A DNA stretch of 64,000 nucleotides from CAZYTX01 sp964650485 (GCA_964650485.1 CAZYTX010000001.1:62001-126000); one strand, 5' to 3'. Numbered from the stretch's first letter, positions 9,289 to 18,554 are shown. Numbers and translations: made by a program. The notes: generated from the letters alone by a model not told the origin.

Positions 9289-10566
9289 GTGACAGGGAAA
9301 AATAACTTGAGTGGACAAAAAAAGTACAGGATCGCGTATATAGTTGGTACATACCCCGCCCTCAGCGAGACTTTCGTCCGCAACGAACTGCGCGAGGTTT
9401 CCCGGAGCGGCTTCGACATCCTGGTGCTCGCCCTCAGGCCCAGGAACGAAAAGGAAGCCAAGCTGGTGGATGAACCCGAGAAGGTAAACGTCGTCTACCT
9501 TGACAGCATTTACAGGAAAGGAATCCACAGGCTTATAAAACATTTTGTCACGCTTATTAAATCGCCTGCCAGATATTTGAGGACACTTGCATGGGTCTTA
9601 CTGAGAAAAGGCCCGTGGAGGCTTTTCAAGGCCGCGCCTTTCCTGCTCGATTACCTCGAAGGGGTCGAGTGGATGCACGGCACATTTGCATGGGACCAGG
9701 CCGCCATGGCAATGGTCCTGTCAAGGCTTGCTGGCATACCTTTCAGCTTCACCGCAAGGGCCGCGGACATATTCATAAAACCGAAATACCTGCACCTGCT
9801 TCTTGCGGAGGCTGAGTTCGTGGCCACCATCTCCAATTATAACCGCGACTTCCTCTCGCAAAGATATCCCTTTGCCAAGAGCAAAATACACGTGATACAT
9901 TCAGGCCATTACCCCGAGAGGTTCAATTTCGAGTGCAGTCCGCCCTCCGATCACTTGAGAATCACCGCGGTGGGCAGGCTGATCGAGAAGAAGGGGTTTA
10001 CCTATCTCGTAAAGGCCATGGCTCTCCTCAAAGGTTCTTTCGACTACCCGTTAAAGTGTACTATTATAGGGGGCGGCGAGCTTGAGGAGCGTTTGCAAAA
10101 AGAGATAGACGAACTGGGGATCAATGACGTGGTGGAGCTTGCCGGGCCACTTGGCCCTGAAGAAGTCCTGCAAAGGATGGCGTCTTCACACATGGTGGTG
10201 CAGCCGTGCGTGCAAGCGAAGAGCGGCGACCAGGACGGAATACCCAATGTGCTGATGGAGGCCATGTGGCTGGGCGTGCCGGTGATCAGCACCAGACTGT
10301 CAGGGATCCCGGAGCTGGTCGAGCATGAGAGGACAGGTCTTCTGGCATCTCCCGAAGATGCAGATGAGCTGGCAGAGCATATGGAACTGCTGGCCCGTGA
10401 TCCGGGCCTGAGAGATTTGCTCGCAACAGCCGCCAGGGTCAAGGTGAGCAATGAGTTTAACGTCTCCCAGGAGACCTTAAAGCTTACCGCGCTGATAAGG
10501 AACAAACTGAACCAATGTTTTAAGAGCACTGACTTCAAGAAAGCCAAAAGGGACAAAACAGTATGA
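9289..10566 (+). CDS. GT4 family glycosyltransferase
   Basis: 425 residues from GTG 9289; TTG 9307 is an alternative. The start is uncertain because no strong ribosome-binding site is visible. The N-terminus (IAYIVGTYPALSETFVRNEL) is typical of GT4 enzymes of exopolysaccharide clusters. The C-terminal domain has TAVGRLIEKKGFTYLVKA and a DGIPNVLMEAMWLGVPV donor-site block. Its stop overlaps the start of the sulfatase-like gene (ATGA), so the two are translationally coupled. Probably acts on a lipid-linked surface glycan; specificity unknown. Confidence 0.87.
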   Translation: MTGKNNLSGQKKYRIAYIVGTYPALSETFVRNELREVSRSGFDILVLALRPRNEKEAKLVDEPEKVNVVYLDSIYRKGIHRLIKHFVTLIKSPARYLRTLAWVLLRKGPWRLFKAAPFLLDYLEGVEWMHGTFAWDQAAMAMVLSRLAGIPFSFTARAADIFIKPKYLHLLLAEAEFVATISNYNRDFLSQRYPFAKSKIHVIHSGHYPERFNFECSPPSDHLRITAVGRLIEKKGFTYLVKAMALLKGSFDYPLKCTIIGGGELEERLQKEIDELGINDVVELAGPLGPEEVLQRMASSHMVVQPCVQAKSGDQDGIPNVLMEAMWLGVPVISTRLSGIPELVEHERTGLLASPEDADELAEHMELLARDPGLRDLLATAARVKVSNEFNVSQETLKLTALIRNKLNQCFKSTDFKKAKRDKTV

Positions 10567-12611
10567 AACCCAATTCGAAAAGCGCGCGGAGACTGGGATG
10601 GGCAGTAGCCATCTTGTTTATAATCGCCGCGGTTGTCCAGTTCGGCGCCTGTATCTATTCCTGGTTTTTCGGCGATTTCGATTTTTACGTTGGACCGCTT
10701 CGGGTCAGACTTACTGAATGGGTCGAAGCCTGGCACAAGGGCATGGGATTTTTACTGGCCGCGGTTTTGTTAAGACCCGGCCCGTTTTTCAGCCTCAGGA
10801 CGGATTCAAGGGAAACGGCCGGCAAGACTGGTGACACTGGCCCCAGCCCGAAAAGCTGGTTTTGGTTCGGGGGCGCCATTGGCTTTGGTATGGGTCTTTT
10901 CACTGGCTCTGCCTACGAGTACGTGTTTTCGCTTTTCGCTTACAAGCTGCTTCTTGCTCTTCTCTTCGCTGTTTTGTCAGGCGGGCTCCACTTTTTATGG
11001 GCAAAGCTTTTCGCGCTGATCTCGCGTTTTCTTGATCCGGCCTACGTTCGGGGCATTTGCTGGGGTTTTTATTTGCTTTTATGGAGCGCGTTCGTTGTCG
11101 GTCCCCTGCGTCTTTGGGAAGGAAGGTTTGTCGACCCGCTATGGATGCTCATCTCCGGGGTTGGCGGATTTATGCTCATTTCCCTCTTGGTCCGTTTTGC
11201 CTTTCACCGATTGTCGTCCAGCACGCGTAAAGTTGCAGTGGCCATTGCTGTTCTGTTTGTGGCGGGTGTTCTTGCGGCTTCCTTTATTAGCGGCCATAAA
11301 AGTCTCCACCCTTCTGAATCTCCCCGCGACAGGATACTTATTATCACCTTAGACACCACCAGGGCAGACCATCTCTCCTGTTACGGTTACCGTCGCAAGA
11401 CTTCGCCGTTCGTTGATTTCCTGGCCGATTCCGGAGCTCGTTTCGATATGGCCTTTGCCCCCATAGGCAAGACCGACCCCTCGCACGCTTCCATGTTTAC
11501 AGGAGCGTATCCGCGCAGCCACGGTTGTTTTGAAGTCGGATATCCTATTACCGGCAATGTCGCTTCACTTGCAGAGTATTTCCAGCGGAGGGGGTACAGC
11601 ACCGCGGCCATAGTTTCCCGTTACCAATTGGGGCCGGCTGGTTCGCTTAATCTGCCCGGATTCGATTACGAAAACGTGCCCGTCTTTAATGGAGAGCAGA
11701 CAAGCGCTCCCCTGGCTTTCAGACGGGCGGCCAATTGGCTCACGCGCCATCGGGATGAGAATATTTTCATATGGGTCCACTTTTTTGACCCTCATACGCC
11801 ATACAAACCGCACCCGGAACTGGAAACGCGTTTCGCTCGATCCAATAAGCCTGTTAAGCCGAAAGATTTTCTTGAAGAAGACGAAAAGATAGATGAAGAA
11901 ACAGTAGAGGAAATCCGAAACATTTACGACGAGGAAATCCTCTACATGGACCATTGGGTGGAAAAGCTGGTTGAATGGACAAAAAAACTGGAGCCTGAGC
12001 CCCAAAGACCTCCGCTCTTGGCCTTAGTGGGCGACCACGGCGAAGTCTTAGGTGAATTGCAGGACCACAAGATTCGTTTCGGGTTTGGGCACGGAGCGAT
12101 AATTTACAACAGCGTTCTCCACATTCCCTTCATAATTAACTGGCCGGGTAGAGTCAAACAAGGGGCTGTAGTAAACGGGATCACTGAGACAATTGATCTT
12201 GCTCCAACCATTGTGGAGTTGGTTTTTAAAGAAAGTGATTTTGCCGCTCAAGGCAAAAGCCTTGTTCCCCTCATGGAAGGACGCCAAGCCGAACGCCCGG
12301 AACTGGCTTTTGCACAACGAGGCAAATACGACTATTCCCCTGACAGGCCCTGGCTTTCAAAGGAAGGCTATGCTGTTTATAAAGACTCTTTCAAGCTCCT
12401 TGTCCGCTCATACGACGAGCAGGAGCTTTATAACATGGACACTGACATAAACGAAACAAACAATCTTGCCGCAAAGAACCCTGATAAGGTGGAGGAGCTT
12501 TTGCAGGAGCTAGAGGATTGGAAAAAGCGTACGCCCTTATCCAGGCCCATGGAAAAAAAATATAACGAGCAGGAACGAAGAATATTTAAAGCCTTGGGTT
12601 ACGTGAAGTAA
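10563..12611 (+). CDS. Membrane-anchored sulfatase-fold enzyme with Thr at the catalytic site
   Basis: 682 residues. The N-terminal ~245 residues hold about six hydrophobic segments; the rest is an alkaline-phosphatase/sulfatase fold outside the membrane. Metal-site motifs are LDTTRAD (D264) and GDHGE. The nucleophile region is KTDPSHASMFTG: in true sulfatases this reads C/S-x-P-x-R and the Cys or Ser becomes formylglycine, but here the position is Thr304 and the Arg is His. A Thr nucleophile is what phosphoethanolamine and lipoteichoic-acid type phosphotransferases of the same fold use, so transfer or hydrolysis of a phospho-group on the glycan is possible. It sits between glycosyltransferase genes, and its GC content is visibly lower than lpxD. 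Confidence 0.8.
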   Translation: MKPNSKSARRLGWAVAILFIIAAVVQFGACIYSWFFGDFDFYVGPLRVRLTEWVEAWHKGMGFLLAAVLLRPGPFFSLRTDSRETAGKTGDTGPSPKSWFWFGGAIGFGMGLFTGSAYEYVFSLFAYKLLLALLFAVLSGGLHFLWAKLFALISRFLDPAYVRGICWGFYLLLWSAFVVGPLRLWEGRFVDPLWMLISGVGGFMLISLLVRFAFHRLSSSTRKVAVAIAVLFVAGVLAASFISGHKSLHPSESPRDRILIITLDTTRADHLSCYGYRRKTSPFVDFLADSGARFDMAFAPIGKTDPSHASMFTGAYPRSHGCFEVGYPITGNVASLAEYFQRRGYSTAAIVSRYQLGPAGSLNLPGFDYENVPVFNGEQTSAPLAFRRAANWLTRHRDENIFIWVHFFDPHTPYKPHPELETRFARSNKPVKPKDFLEEDEKIDEETVEEIRNIYDEEILYMDHWVEKLVEWTKKLEPEPQRPPLLALVGDHGEVLGELQDHKIRFGFGHGAIIYNSVLHIPFIINWPGRVKQGAVVNGITETIDLAPTIVELVFKESDFAAQGKSLVPLMEGRQAERPELAFAQRGKYDYSPDRPWLSKEGYAVYKDSFKLLVRSYDEQELYNMDTDINETNNLAAKNPDKVEELLQELEDWKKRTPLSRPMEKKYNEQERRIFKALGYVK

Positions 12612-12629
12612 AAAAAGAAGTGCATCAAA

Positions 12630-13841
12630 ATGAGGATCGCTTATATAACCGAAGGATTCCCGCAAAGGAACCAGCCCTTTATACTTCACAAGGTGGTGGA
12701 GCTTTTAAAGCGAGGCCATCAGGTAACCGTGTTCACGCGATTTATAAGAGACCTGGACGCCCACCCGGACATGAGGACCGACCTTAAAGTAAACATGAAA
12801 ATAGTGAAGCTGCCAGTCCCCGACCGTGTAAGGCCCAAGGACACCTTGCGGGGGTTACGCCGGGCTCTACAGAGACCGGATCGAATGTTGAGAAGCGCCC
12901 GCCGTTCCCTGTGGGAAAGAGACAGGTTTTCCCCTCTTATTATGTGGAACAAGTCGCTGCCATTTTTAAAAGGCGGTTTTGACCTGATACATGCCCACTT
13001 CGGACAACTGGGCAGAGATTACATTGAAGTGGCCTCCGCTCTTAATACTCCCATGATCGTTAACTTCAGGGGCACCGATGCTACAGTTGACCTTCAAAGG
13101 ACCCCTGCAAGTTATTGTAAGGTCTTTCAACTGGCGTCCCGGTATATAACCTGCAGCGAGTACATTAAGGGCATACTTGTAGGGCACGGCATCTCTCCCC
13201 ATATTGTGTCCATCGTTCCCGAAGAGATAGACACGTCTTACTTTCAATTTCACGACCGCCGAGACCAGCAAGGTAAGGTGCCCCACATACTGTCAGTGGG
13301 TAGGTTCCACTGGGTAAAGGGGTTTAACTATGCCTTGGACGCCATGGCCGTGCTCCAGAAGCGAGGCCTTAGATTCAAGTACATTCTGGTTGGCGGAGGA
13401 GGCCGTACTGACGAATTCGAAATGGCCATCCGGGACCAGGGACTTGCAGACTTTGTAAAGATTTTAGGGACGGTTGACCGGGAACAAGTCAGGCGGCTTC
13501 TTTATGAGAGCGATATCTTCCTGCTCTCCAGTCTTACAGAAAACCTTAACGTTGCCATCCTGGAAGCGCAGGCCTCCGGCTTGCCAGTGGTGGCCACCAA
13601 TGTGGGAGGAATTCCAGAACAAGTCAGTGACGGCGAGACCGGCCTCTTGGTCCCTCCACGGTCACCCGAGGCCATGGCAGATAAATTGCAGTACTTGATG
13701 GAGCATCCCGAACAGAGGCTGAAGATGGGAGAAAAAGGCAGGGAACAGGTGGAAAACAACTTCAGCATGGAAATACTTTTCCCAAGGCTTCTGGAAGTCT
13801 ACGAGAAAGTCGCCGCCATGAAAATAAAAAAGCAACAATAG
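12630..13841 (+). CDS. GT4 family glycosyltransferase
   Basis: 403 residues. The start (RIAYITEGFPQRNQPFILHK) resembles the GT4 at 9289. The C-terminal domain has HILSVGRFHWVKGFNYALDA and LTENLNVAILEAQASGLPVV followed by NVGGIPEQV, the donor nucleotide-sugar site. Expected to act at the cytoplasmic face of the inner membrane in surface glycan assembly. It follows the sulfatase-like gene by 18 bases in the same operon. A/T content at third codon positions is higher than in the flanking housekeeping genes. Confidence 0.88.
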   Translation: MRIAYITEGFPQRNQPFILHKVVELLKRGHQVTVFTRFIRDLDAHPDMRTDLKVNMKIVKLPVPDRVRPKDTLRGLRRALQRPDRMLRSARRSLWERDRFSPLIMWNKSLPFLKGGFDLIHAHFGQLGRDYIEVASALNTPMIVNFRGTDATVDLQRTPASYCKVFQLASRYITCSEYIKGILVGHGISPHIVSIVPEEIDTSYFQFHDRRDQQGKVPHILSVGRFHWVKGFNYALDAMAVLQKRGLRFKYILVGGGGRTDEFEMAIRDQGLADFVKILGTVDREQVRRLLYESDIFLLSSLTENLNVAILEAQASGLPVVATNVGGIPEQVSDGETGLLVPPRSPEAMADKLQYLMEHPEQRLKMGEKGREQVENNFSMEILFPRLLEVYEKVAAMKIKKQQ

Positions 13842-13862
13842 GTTTGAAGAAATTCTGAAACC

Positions 13863-15182
13863 ATGAACAGCGAAACCGAGGAAACAAGAAGACGGGCCCT
13901 GAGTTTCATGCGGGAAGGCGCATGGGAAAAAGCAGTCGAAGAATATCTCCGTACTCCTGATGCTCTTGCTGGTCCCTTGTCTGCCAATGATTATGCCGTG
14001 GCCCTCCATCAAGCGGGCAGAAGAGAGGAGGCCCTGGATGTATTGAATAACCTCGGCAAGGACGATGAACTGCCCCTCCTGCCTTTTTTAAACCTCTACT
14101 ATATGAGAGAAGCTGTAAGGGTAAGGTCCAGCGTTGACGCCAGGATCAAACATCAGGACCATGATGGCCGGCCATGCCCCGCGAATCCTCCCATGTTTTC
14201 TGTGCTTGTCCGCACTTATAATCGGCCGAAGCTATTGGCAGAGGCATTGCAGAGCCTTGCCCGCCAGACTTTTAAGGACTTCGAGACCATTGTGGTCAAC
14301 GATGGAGGAGACCCGTCAGCCAAGGAAGTTGTCTTCTCGTCGGGTATAAAAGACATAAGATATTTTCATGCGCCGCACCAGGGAAACGCGGCCGTTCTGA
14401 ACCGGGCGCTGGAGATGGCCCACGGCAAGTACGTGACCATTTTGGACGATGATGATATATTTTATCCGGATCATCTGGAGGTCCACGTAAACTACCTGGA
14501 AAGCCCGGGCGCGGCCCCCATTGCCTTTCCCAAGACTGTGCGGGTGAAGGTATTGGAGGACGGGAATGCTCGAACAATTGACAAAAACGACAAAACAGTA
14601 AGGGGACAGGACTTCGACCGTGAAACCCTGTTCTCTAAAAATTACATGACCCCCATGTGCGTGGTGGCCATGGATTGCTACTTGAGAGAAGGATTTTTTC
14701 GAGAAGAGTTGATAATAGGCGAAGACTGGGAGATGTGGCTGCGACTTTCCAAGACCTTTGAAGTGCATCACATTGACCGGGTTACCGGAGAACACCGGGA
14801 AAGAGAAAAAGGAGACAATCTTACCGTGCAGAAACTCAAGCACCGTCCTTACTATAACAATACTATCCGCATGACGCACGCGGGACTTGTATTGGCCACT
14901 GAACCGCGTGACCCCTCCGTTAGCGCCGGCTATCAAAAGGTCATTAACGCGATTAAGAGAGCGTTTGTAAAAAAAACAGGGCTCATCAATTGCCTGGAAC
15001 TCGCCGATTTGTGGACCATGCGCAAACCCTATGCCTGGCTTCTGGAACAGGCCGAATGGCTGAAAAAAATCAACGAGCCTGCCTTGGCAATGGACTTTAT
15101 CAAGGCAGCGGCCCGCATCGCGCCTTACCAGCCCCGTGTCTGGAAAAGAATGTATAGAACAAAAAAGCTGCTTACAGCTTGA
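13863..15182 (+). CDS. GT2 glycosyltransferase with N-terminal TPR-like region (paralog of 7964)
   Basis: 439 residues. It has the same plan as the gene at 7964: about 110 helical TPR-like residues, a GT2 domain (VRTYNRPKLLAEALQSL, DDDDIFYPDHLE metal site, GEDWEMWLRLS acidic region) and a helical C-terminus ending in APYQPRVWKRM. The shared blocks VVNDGG, LDDDDIFY and the tail indicate duplication or a common family. The TPR-like region may hold the enzyme in a multi-enzyme complex. Composition is relatively low GC along its whole length, unlike the first half of its paralog. Confidence 0.85.
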   Translation: MNSETEETRRRALSFMREGAWEKAVEEYLRTPDALAGPLSANDYAVALHQAGRREEALDVLNNLGKDDELPLLPFLNLYYMREAVRVRSSVDARIKHQDHDGRPCPANPPMFSVLVRTYNRPKLLAEALQSLARQTFKDFETIVVNDGGDPSAKEVVFSSGIKDIRYFHAPHQGNAAVLNRALEMAHGKYVTILDDDDIFYPDHLEVHVNYLESPGAAPIAFPKTVRVKVLEDGNARTIDKNDKTVRGQDFDRETLFSKNYMTPMCVVAMDCYLREGFFREELIIGEDWEMWLRLSKTFEVHHIDRVTGEHREREKGDNLTVQKLKHRPYYNNTIRMTHAGLVLATEPRDPSVSAGYQKVINAIKRAFVKKTGLINCLELADLWTMRKPYAWLLEQAEWLKKINEPALAMDFIKAAARIAPYQPRVWKRMYRTKKLLTA

Positions 15183-15209
15183 CCGAAAGCATATACTAAT
15201 ACGCAAACC

Positions 15210-16724
15210 ATGAAAGTTCCTGATCCCATAAACGAAACCGGACGAGGTTGCTGGAACTGGCGTGTCTATGATCCCGAGTCCACTCCCGTGGAACTGTTGG
15301 TAGAGCTTCTCTGCTCTGCTGAAGGCCCTAAATGCTCCCCGCCATTAAAGACCACTTCGGGAAGAAGGACCATCTGGGTATTGAAACCAGATTCTCCCGG
15401 AGGCCAACGTATCTTCATCAAACACTACTCCGCGCCCCGCTTCTCAAAGCAGCTAAAGCACCTGGTGCGGAACTCGCGCACCCGGCAGGAGTGGGAGATG
15501 GGGCTGGCCCTCGAGGAGATGGGACTTCCGGTGCCGCGGCACCTGGCCATGGCGGAGCGAAAGAGGTTCGGGCTTTTGCAGGAGGACTACCTTTTCCAGG
15601 AGGCGCTGGAGGGATACGAGAACTTCGACAAGTGGTTCAGCAAGAATTACGAGCATGCGCGCTCCGGGCCGGCCGTGCGTGAAAGAAGGGATGTCATCCG
15701 TCTCCTTGCCGGGCTCATCCGCAAGATGCACGACCTGGGCGTTCTCCAGCGCGACTTCAAGCCGGACAGCGTCATGGCGGGGCCGGAGGGTGACTTCAAG
15801 CTGGTGGACCTCGAACGCGTCCTGATAAGGCGCGGCCGCGGGGGCCTGAACGTTAGAAAAAGGCTTGACAACCTGGCCAACATTGACTATACGTTCGCGT
15901 TTACAGGGGGCGTTGCCGACAGGCTCCGCTTTCTTCATCACTATTTCCGGGACGACGATATAAGCCCGGACGAGATCAGGACATACGCATTACATATAAG
16001 CAGGCTGGCCGAAAAAAAGTTCAGGAAGAGGTGCAGGGATCGCAAGTCCTGGGTCAAGTCCACCAACGAGGTCTACAAAGTTTACACCCTCCGCGGCCAC
16101 AGGGTGTGCGCTCTGCGCTCGGTGCCGGACGGGTTCATCCGGTCGGTCGTCGCAAGACTCGACCGTATAGAGGCCGAGGAACTCGCCTACCCTACTGAAA
16201 AAGGCCAGCCGGACCGGAAGCTCCTCGCTGTGTGGTGCGATGCGCGGAAAGCCATGGAAAAGAACCCGGCGCTCTCATACCGGCGGGTGCCTTTTATCCC
16301 GGCCAGGGTTGCCATCACCCCCCTGTCCGGTTCCCGTGGCCTGCTCCTCTACATCGATCCGGGAGAGGACTTCATCCCCTGGGACCGGGCCGCAAAAGAG
16401 GCCATGGAAAACGGCGTCGAGCTCGACTTCGCCGTTGACCTGGGCCGCACCCTGCGCATACTCCACCGCATGGGGATCACCTGTAAAGAATGGCTTCCGG
16501 ACGCGCTGCTTTATCACACAAAGGCGGGCGGCTGGGCGCGGAGGCTGGTGTTGAACAGGCTTGACAACCTGGTGCTCGGGCGCTCCCCTTCGGAGAAGCA
16601 ATCCGAAAAAATATTGACCAAAACGGCGGGGTATTTGGATCTGACCCCGGAGGTGCAACACCAAATGAAATCCTCGTACAGCCGATGCATGATGCGGTGG
16701 TTCCCCAGACCGGTGAGCGTGTAG
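15210..16724 (+). CDS. LPS-kinase-like protein with two kinase-like lobes
   Basis: 504 residues. The first half resembles WaaP/Kdo-kinase type proteins: a candidate ATP Lys in RIFIKHY, the catalytic loop LQRDFKPDS (D182) and KLVDLERV as the DFG equivalent (D200); the usual loop Asn is Ser. The second half contains a parallel segment, ILHRMGITCKEWLPDALLY, aligning with IRKMHDLGVLQRDFKPDSVM but with the catalytic Asp replaced by Glu427 and no clear DFG Asp. This suggests an active domain fused to a pseudokinase-like copy. It probably phosphorylates a sugar of the LPS core or surface glycan made by this operon. The first ~75 codons are low GC and the rest high GC. Confidence 0.72.
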   Translation: MKVPDPINETGRGCWNWRVYDPESTPVELLVELLCSAEGPKCSPPLKTTSGRRTIWVLKPDSPGGQRIFIKHYSAPRFSKQLKHLVRNSRTRQEWEMGLALEEMGLPVPRHLAMAERKRFGLLQEDYLFQEALEGYENFDKWFSKNYEHARSGPAVRERRDVIRLLAGLIRKMHDLGVLQRDFKPDSVMAGPEGDFKLVDLERVLIRRGRGGLNVRKRLDNLANIDYTFAFTGGVADRLRFLHHYFRDDDISPDEIRTYALHISRLAEKKFRKRCRDRKSWVKSTNEVYKVYTLRGHRVCALRSVPDGFIRSVVARLDRIEAEELAYPTEKGQPDRKLLAVWCDARKAMEKNPALSYRRVPFIPARVAITPLSGSRGLLLYIDPGEDFIPWDRAAKEAMENGVELDFAVDLGRTLRILHRMGITCKEWLPDALLYHTKAGGWARRLVLNRLDNLVLGRSPSEKQSEKILTKTAGYLDLTPEVQHQMKSSYSRCMMRWFPRPVSV

Positions 16725-16798
16725 CAGGTCACAGCCCGCTTTTCATGCCGCTTATTCAAAGCGTGCCAAGCCCGTGGAATTCTGCTAATATGGACACC

Positions 16799-17362
16799 AT
16801 GCTGCTGATGATAGACAACTACGACTCCTTCACCTTCAACCTGGTGCAGTACCTGGGCGAGCTGGGCCAGGAGGTTGTGACCTATCGAAACGACGCCATC
16901 ACCGTGGATGAGATCGAGGGGCTATCGCCCCAGAGGATAGTCATATCCCCCGGTCCCTGCGACCCGCCCAAGGCTGGCATATGCATGGAGGTGATCAGGC
17001 GCTTCCAGGGCCGGGTGCCGCTGCTGGGCGTTTGCCTGGGCCACCAGTGCATAGGCGAGGCCCTGGGAGGAAAGGTGGTCCAGGCGGACAGGCTCATGCA
17101 CGGCAAGACCTCGCCCATACTCCACGACGGAAAGACCATATTCAAGGGCCTGCCAAACCCATTCGAGGCCACCAGGTACCACTCCCTGCTGGTGGAAAAG
17201 GACAGCCTCCCTGACTCGCTTTATGTGTCGGCGTGGACCGAGGAGGGAGAGGTCATGGGCATCCGCCACAGAGAGCACCTGATGGAGGGCATCCAGTTCC
17301 ACCCCGAGTCCATACTCACCCGCACGGGCAAGGACCTGCTCAAGAACTTCCTAGCTCTTTAA
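16799..17362 (+). CDS. trpG: Anthranilate/aminodeoxychorismate synthase glutamine amidotransferase
   Basis: 187 residues from ATG 16799; ATG 16790 is three codons upstream and GTG/ATG codons further up add unrelated sequence. Class I glutamine amidotransferase: the N-terminus is MLLMIDNYDSFTFNLVQYL, the nucleophile lies in GVCLGHQ (C79), and H168 and E170 in the HPES motif complete the triad. It supplies ammonia to a chorismate-using partner (TrpE or PabB). No partner is in the window, so trpG and pabA cannot be told apart. It follows the polysaccharide operon but is functionally unrelated, and converges with the sialidase-like gene. Confidence 0.88.
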   Translation: MLLMIDNYDSFTFNLVQYLGELGQEVVTYRNDAITVDEIEGLSPQRIVISPGPCDPPKAGICMEVIRRFQGRVPLLGVCLGHQCIGEALGGKVVQADRLMHGKTSPILHDGKTIFKGLPNPFEATRYHSLLVEKDSLPDSLYVSAWTEEGEVMGIRHREHLMEGIQFHPESILTRTGKDLLKNFLAL

Positions 17363-17406
17363 AACCGCCCGATAAATTATGCGGTATAGACTTGCTACCC
17401 GCAGTC

Positions 17407-18468
17407 CTATTTCAACCATTCCTCGGTGAAGGCCACGTGCTTTATGGTCTCGCGGCGGAAGGTGTAGGTGATATGGATCACGCCGTCACGGGCCTGGCAC
17501 AGTGAGGGGTATGAGTACTCCCCTTCCGCGGTCTCCAGGTCCCGCACCACCCGCCAGCTCTCTCCCTTGTTATCGGACACGGCGAGCGAGAGTGGCGTGC
17601 GGCGCTTTTCCGAGTTGTTGAACGCCAGCAGCAGCCTGCCGGAGTCGAGCTTTATCATGTCGGTTGCCGCGTTTGGGTTCGGGAGACCGGTTAGCCGTGC
17701 GTCGGCCCATGTCTCGCCCCCGTCCTTTGAGCGGGTCTCCCATATCCTCCCCTCTTTCCTGGCCCCGGTGCGCATGAGGGCGTAAAGCGAGCCCGGCCCG
17801 AGCTCGACCACCGATGCCTGTATGTTCCCGGGGTCCGAGCAGACCTCGGCCGCATGCCCCCACGATAGACCCCCATCTCTCGTGACCATGAACTCGGTGC
17901 ACCACTTTCTCTCCGAGTACAGCGGCAGCAGGATGCGCCCGTCCGAGAGAGTCAAGGGATGGTTGCGCGTCATCCAGCCCCTCTTGTGCCTGAACACCTC
18001 TACCGGCCCCCAGGTATGGCCCGCGTCAATTGACACCCTGTACTTTATCCTGGCCCAGTTCCAGCCCAGGCCGTGTATGGTCACGAAGAACAGCCACACG
18101 TTGCCCGACGGGTCGGTAAAAAGCACGGGGTTGCCCTCGGACCTGTCAGGGGTGTCTGCTATGACCTTGGGGCTAGTCCACTCGCCGTGCTCCAGGCGTG
18201 AGCCGTACACCGCGACCTCTGGGTGGCCCTCGGCAGGACCGGCGTACCACGCGCACATGATGGTGTTGTCAGGCATCTGGGCCACGTTGGAGCCGTGGTT
18301 TGAAGGGAGCCTGTCATTGGCCTCGAACACGAAGCCCTCTTGTACAAGCCCTTTGTCGGCGCCGGGCCGTGCTTTCACCTCAGGCCCTCCACTGACCACG
18401 GCAATGACCAGCCCAACCGCGGCAGCCAGGCAGGCACCGGCAAGAACCCTGTTCCCATGGCTTCTCAT
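17407..18468 (-). CDS. Secreted sialidase/BNR-repeat protein
   Basis: 353 residues. ATG at 18468 is preceded by GGAGGAG on the minus strand. The N-terminus is a signal peptide (MRSHGNRVLAGACLAAAVGL). Four Asp-box motifs of the S/T-x-D-x-G-x-T/S-W type are visible (SIDAGHTW, TRDGGLSW, SKDGGETW, SDNKGESW), typical of the six-bladed propeller of exo-alpha-sialidases and related BNR proteins. The motif FEANDRLPSNHGSNV near the start is common in bacterial sialidase-family proteins of uncertain specificity. It is probably periplasmic or outer-membrane associated. It stands alone, convergent with trpG and divergent from rplC. Confidence 0.8.
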   Translation of the reverse strand: MRSHGNRVLAGACLAAAVGLVIAVVSGGPEVKARPGADKGLVQEGFVFEANDRLPSNHGSNVAQMPDNTIMCAWYAGPAEGHPEVAVYGSRLEHGEWTSPKVIADTPDRSEGNPVLFTDPSGNVWLFFVTIHGLGWNWARIKYRVSIDAGHTWGPVEVFRHKRGWMTRNHPLTLSDGRILLPLYSERKWCTEFMVTRDGGLSWGHAAEVCSDPGNIQASVVELGPGSLYALMRTGARKEGRIWETRSKDGGETWADARLTGLPNPNAATDMIKLDSGRLLLAFNNSEKRRTPLSLAVSDNKGESWRVVRDLETAEGEYSYPSLCQARDGVIHITYTFRRETIKHVAFTEEWLK

Positions 18469-18525
18469 GTCTGCTCCTCCATCGCAGCTTGGTAAACAAC
18501 CCCGGCCTAATATAATTCAAACACC

Positions 18526-18554
18526 TTGCTTTGGCAAAAGAATGCTTCTATAAT
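18526..18554 (+). promoter_or_regulatory. Sigma70-type promoter of rplC
   Basis: TTGCTT (18526-18531), a 17-base spacer and TATAAT (18549-18554), 40 bases before the rplC start. A near-ideal housekeeping promoter by eye. Confidence 0.65.

Noticed and set aside
18532..18548. Sigma54 promoter (TTGGC...TGCTT) before rplC
   Set aside because: The GG-to-GC spacing is off by one base, and the overlapping sigma70 promoter fits much better.
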